Made by a program: the position numbers and the translations under genes. DNA of 64,000 nt from Mycolicibacterium boenickei (GTDB lineage: Bacteria; Actinomycetota; Actinomycetes; Mycobacteriales; Mycobacteriaceae), in contig NZ_AP022579.1 in the NCBI RefSeq assembly GCF_010731295.1, forward strand, positions 4,898,001 through 4,962,000, read 5' to 3'. A model generated the notes under the pieces. That model was not told where the DNA came from, did no database searches, and saw only the letters and a program-made list of their open reading frames with translations. Position 1 is the stretch's first letter, and every line of letters starts with the position of its first letter. Below, one piece after another: positions 63,968-64,000 of this stretch.

Positions 63968-64000
63968 GTGGCCGAGTCCGATGGATTAACTGATGAGATT
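63968..64000 (+). CDS. Start of a downstream gene, cut by the window end
   Basis: A GTG five bases after the PIN-like stop opens a frame (MAESDGLTDEI) to the end of the window. The close spacing suggests translational coupling with the PIN-like gene, as in two-gene systems. Too little is visible to identify it. Confidence 0.3.
   Translation, partial: MAESDGLTDEI

Overview
The window is GC-rich actinobacterial chromosome. Gene order and protein sequences match the mycobacterial relA-apt-secFD-yajC / ruvCAB / pdxS-pdxT / pimA-patA-pgsA-thrS neighbourhood (Rv2583c to Rv2614c in M. tuberculosis). Two tandem carboxylic acid reductases, no PE_PGRS gene and many catabolic accessory genes suggest a rapid-growing Mycolicibacterium-type organism rather than a member of the tuberculosis complex. 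Species is an inference.

Layout. 1-7646 (minus strand): stringent-response enzyme RelA (cut by the window edge), Apt, a solute-binding lipoprotein, SecF, SecD, YajC. 7807-18756: gabT, small membrane and mycothiol-enzyme genes, then two tandem carboxylic acid reductase genes. Each reductase gene has the same palindrome-containing promoter block upstream and a strong hairpin downstream. 18762-20967: ruvCAB behind a LexA (SOS) box. 21062-26580: mixed genes, including YebC, a scar of a deleted aldehyde dehydrogenase, an oxidoreductase pair and a GT39 glycosyltransferase. 26642-36579: vitamin B6 synthase (PdxS/PdxT), TesB, a Nudix protein, and the phosphatidylinositol-mannoside operon (thrS, Ap4A phosphorylase, pgsA, patA, pimA). 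Several junctions in this operon are four-base GTGA overlaps.

37222-50800 is an accessory catabolic region. It has two flavin (LLM) monooxygenase-family genes, a complete peptide/opine-type ABC importer with fused ATPases, an acyl-CoA-dehydrogenase-like (DszC/SfnB-type) enzyme, an FMN nitroreductase, an aldo-keto reductase, a TauD-type dioxygenase and a LysR regulator. I read it as an organosulfur scavenging locus; its substrate cannot be told from sequence. 50825-56770 adds a cytochrome P450, a MerR-controlled deacetylase-like gene, an ECF sigma factor with a small zinc anti-sigma-like partner, and a DUF302/thioredoxin divergon around a CsoR-type palindrome. Tex follows.

59281-60352 is a tRNA cluster: Val(CAC) on minus, then Gly(GCC)-Cys(GCA)-Val(GAC) on plus. 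From the end of tRNA-Val(GAC) the character changes to what looks like the left end of an integrated element. It has tiny genes, an excisionase-like protein, an array of seven AAGGGTGT units forming four hairpins, a Cys/His-rich small protein, an orphan HigA-type antitoxin, and an AT-richer PIN-like nuclease gene coupled to a gene running off the window. No integrase is visible. Several genes in the window carry a TANNNT hexamer 6-8 bases before the start codon, as expected for mycobacterial leaderless transcripts.
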